DNA from: Paucisalibacillus algeriensis
GTDB lineage: Bacteria; Bacillota; Bacilli; Bacillales; Amphibacillaceae
Length of the DNA stretch: 64,000 nt
Reading direction: 5' to 3'
Assembly: GCF_000577245.1 (NCBI RefSeq)
Contig: NZ_CBYO010000016.1
Location: 240,237-304,236, forward strand
The translations under genes were made by a program, and so were the position numbers. Each line of letters starts with the position of its first letter. Position 1 is the stretch's first letter. The notes under the pieces are model-generated. The model searched no databases and was not told where the DNA came from. It saw nothing but the letters and a program-made list of their open reading frames with translations. Positions 63,912 through 64,000 of the stretch are shown in pieces.

Positions 63912-64000
63912 TGACCCCAAAAAGTTGGACATATATTTTTAAGCTGCTTGTTGGGCAAAAGTTCGGTAGTGGACCGGACTTTTGCCTTTTAATTTTGCCT
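63912..64000 (-). mobile_element. end of an IS3-family insertion sequence, cut by window edge
   Basis: TGACCCCAAAAAGTTGGACA at 63912 looks like an IS3/IS150-group terminal inverted repeat, starting TG as usual. A transposase C-terminus is encoded just inside it on the minus strand. The element continues beyond the right edge. Confidence 0.72.
63939..64000 (-). CDS. IS3-family transposase (OrfB), C-terminal fragment
   Basis: Only the last 19 or so residues are in the window: AKLKGKSPVHYRTFAQQAA followed by TAA. The K-x-KG-x-SPVxYR pattern is the usual end of IS3/IS150-group OrfB integrase-type transposases. The rest lies past the right edge, so intactness cannot be judged. Confidence 0.75.
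   Translation of the reverse strand, partial: AKLKGKSPVHYRTFAQQAA

Overview
This 64 kb window comes from a low-GC, spore-forming Gram-positive bacterium of the Bacillaceae, most like the salt-tolerant genera around Oceanobacillus, Virgibacillus and Gracilibacillus. I infer this from AGGAGG-type ribosome binding sites, frequent TTG and GTG starts, YtaF, SinI-like, CvfB and MdxEFG/MalL homologues, and two classes of intergenic repeat that I associate with this family. No rRNA or tRNA gene was seen. Both edges cut genes: a chromate transporter on the left and an IS3-family transposase on the right.

Layout. 1-7.4 kb holds unlinked housekeeping genes: chrA 3' end, HAD phosphatase, acetyltransferase, VanZ-like protein, M3 oligopeptidase, dicarboxylate symporter, small membrane protein and cvfB. 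7.44-7.84 kb holds what looks like a free-standing structured RNA gene on the minus strand. It has a TTGACA-17-GATAAT promoter, an 11-bp long-range closing stem and a terminator. 8.0-15.6 kb is a LacI-controlled sugar-acid operon that mixes a TRAP importer and the 2-keto-3-deoxygluconate enzymes (kdgK, kdgA) with an HxlA/HxlB-like pair and rpiA. A Gfo/Idh/MocA oxidoreductase follows. 16.7-19.3 kb is a YtrA-type GntR regulator with an ABC exporter.

20.0-31.4 kb is an aromatic-acid catabolic cluster behind a GntR/FCD regulator: a DapA-like aldolase, hpaE, hpaB, hpaD, hpaC, phenylalanine dehydrogenase, a lone 2-oxo-acid dehydrogenase E2, hpaG1, hpaG2 and hpaF. Together they would funnel tyrosine/phenylalanine and 4-hydroxyphenylacetate through homoprotocatechuate to central metabolism. 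hpaH and the E1/E3 subunits are not in the window. An array of eight 52-bp hairpin repeats separates hpaD from hpaC.

31.5-37.2 kb holds ytaF, an ABC transporter operon, topB and an acetyltransferase. 37.4-43.6 kb holds an OmpR-type response regulator, a 48-codon SinI-like gene on the opposite strand, and a 1731-residue pseudokinase/AAA/GAF histidine kinase. 43.7-50.8 kb holds ferredoxin, a small protein, an AhpD-like protein, a YyaL-like thioredoxin-domain protein, a Sel1-repeat protein, a peptide transporter and an acyl-ACP thioesterase. 50.9-63.7 kb is a starch/maltodextrin system. It has a membrane-anchored extracellular alpha-amylase, the MdxEFG importer, cytoplasmic neopullulanase, MalL-type and GH31 glucosidases, and a MalR-type repressor. 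LacI/CcpA-like operators lie around its divergent promoters.
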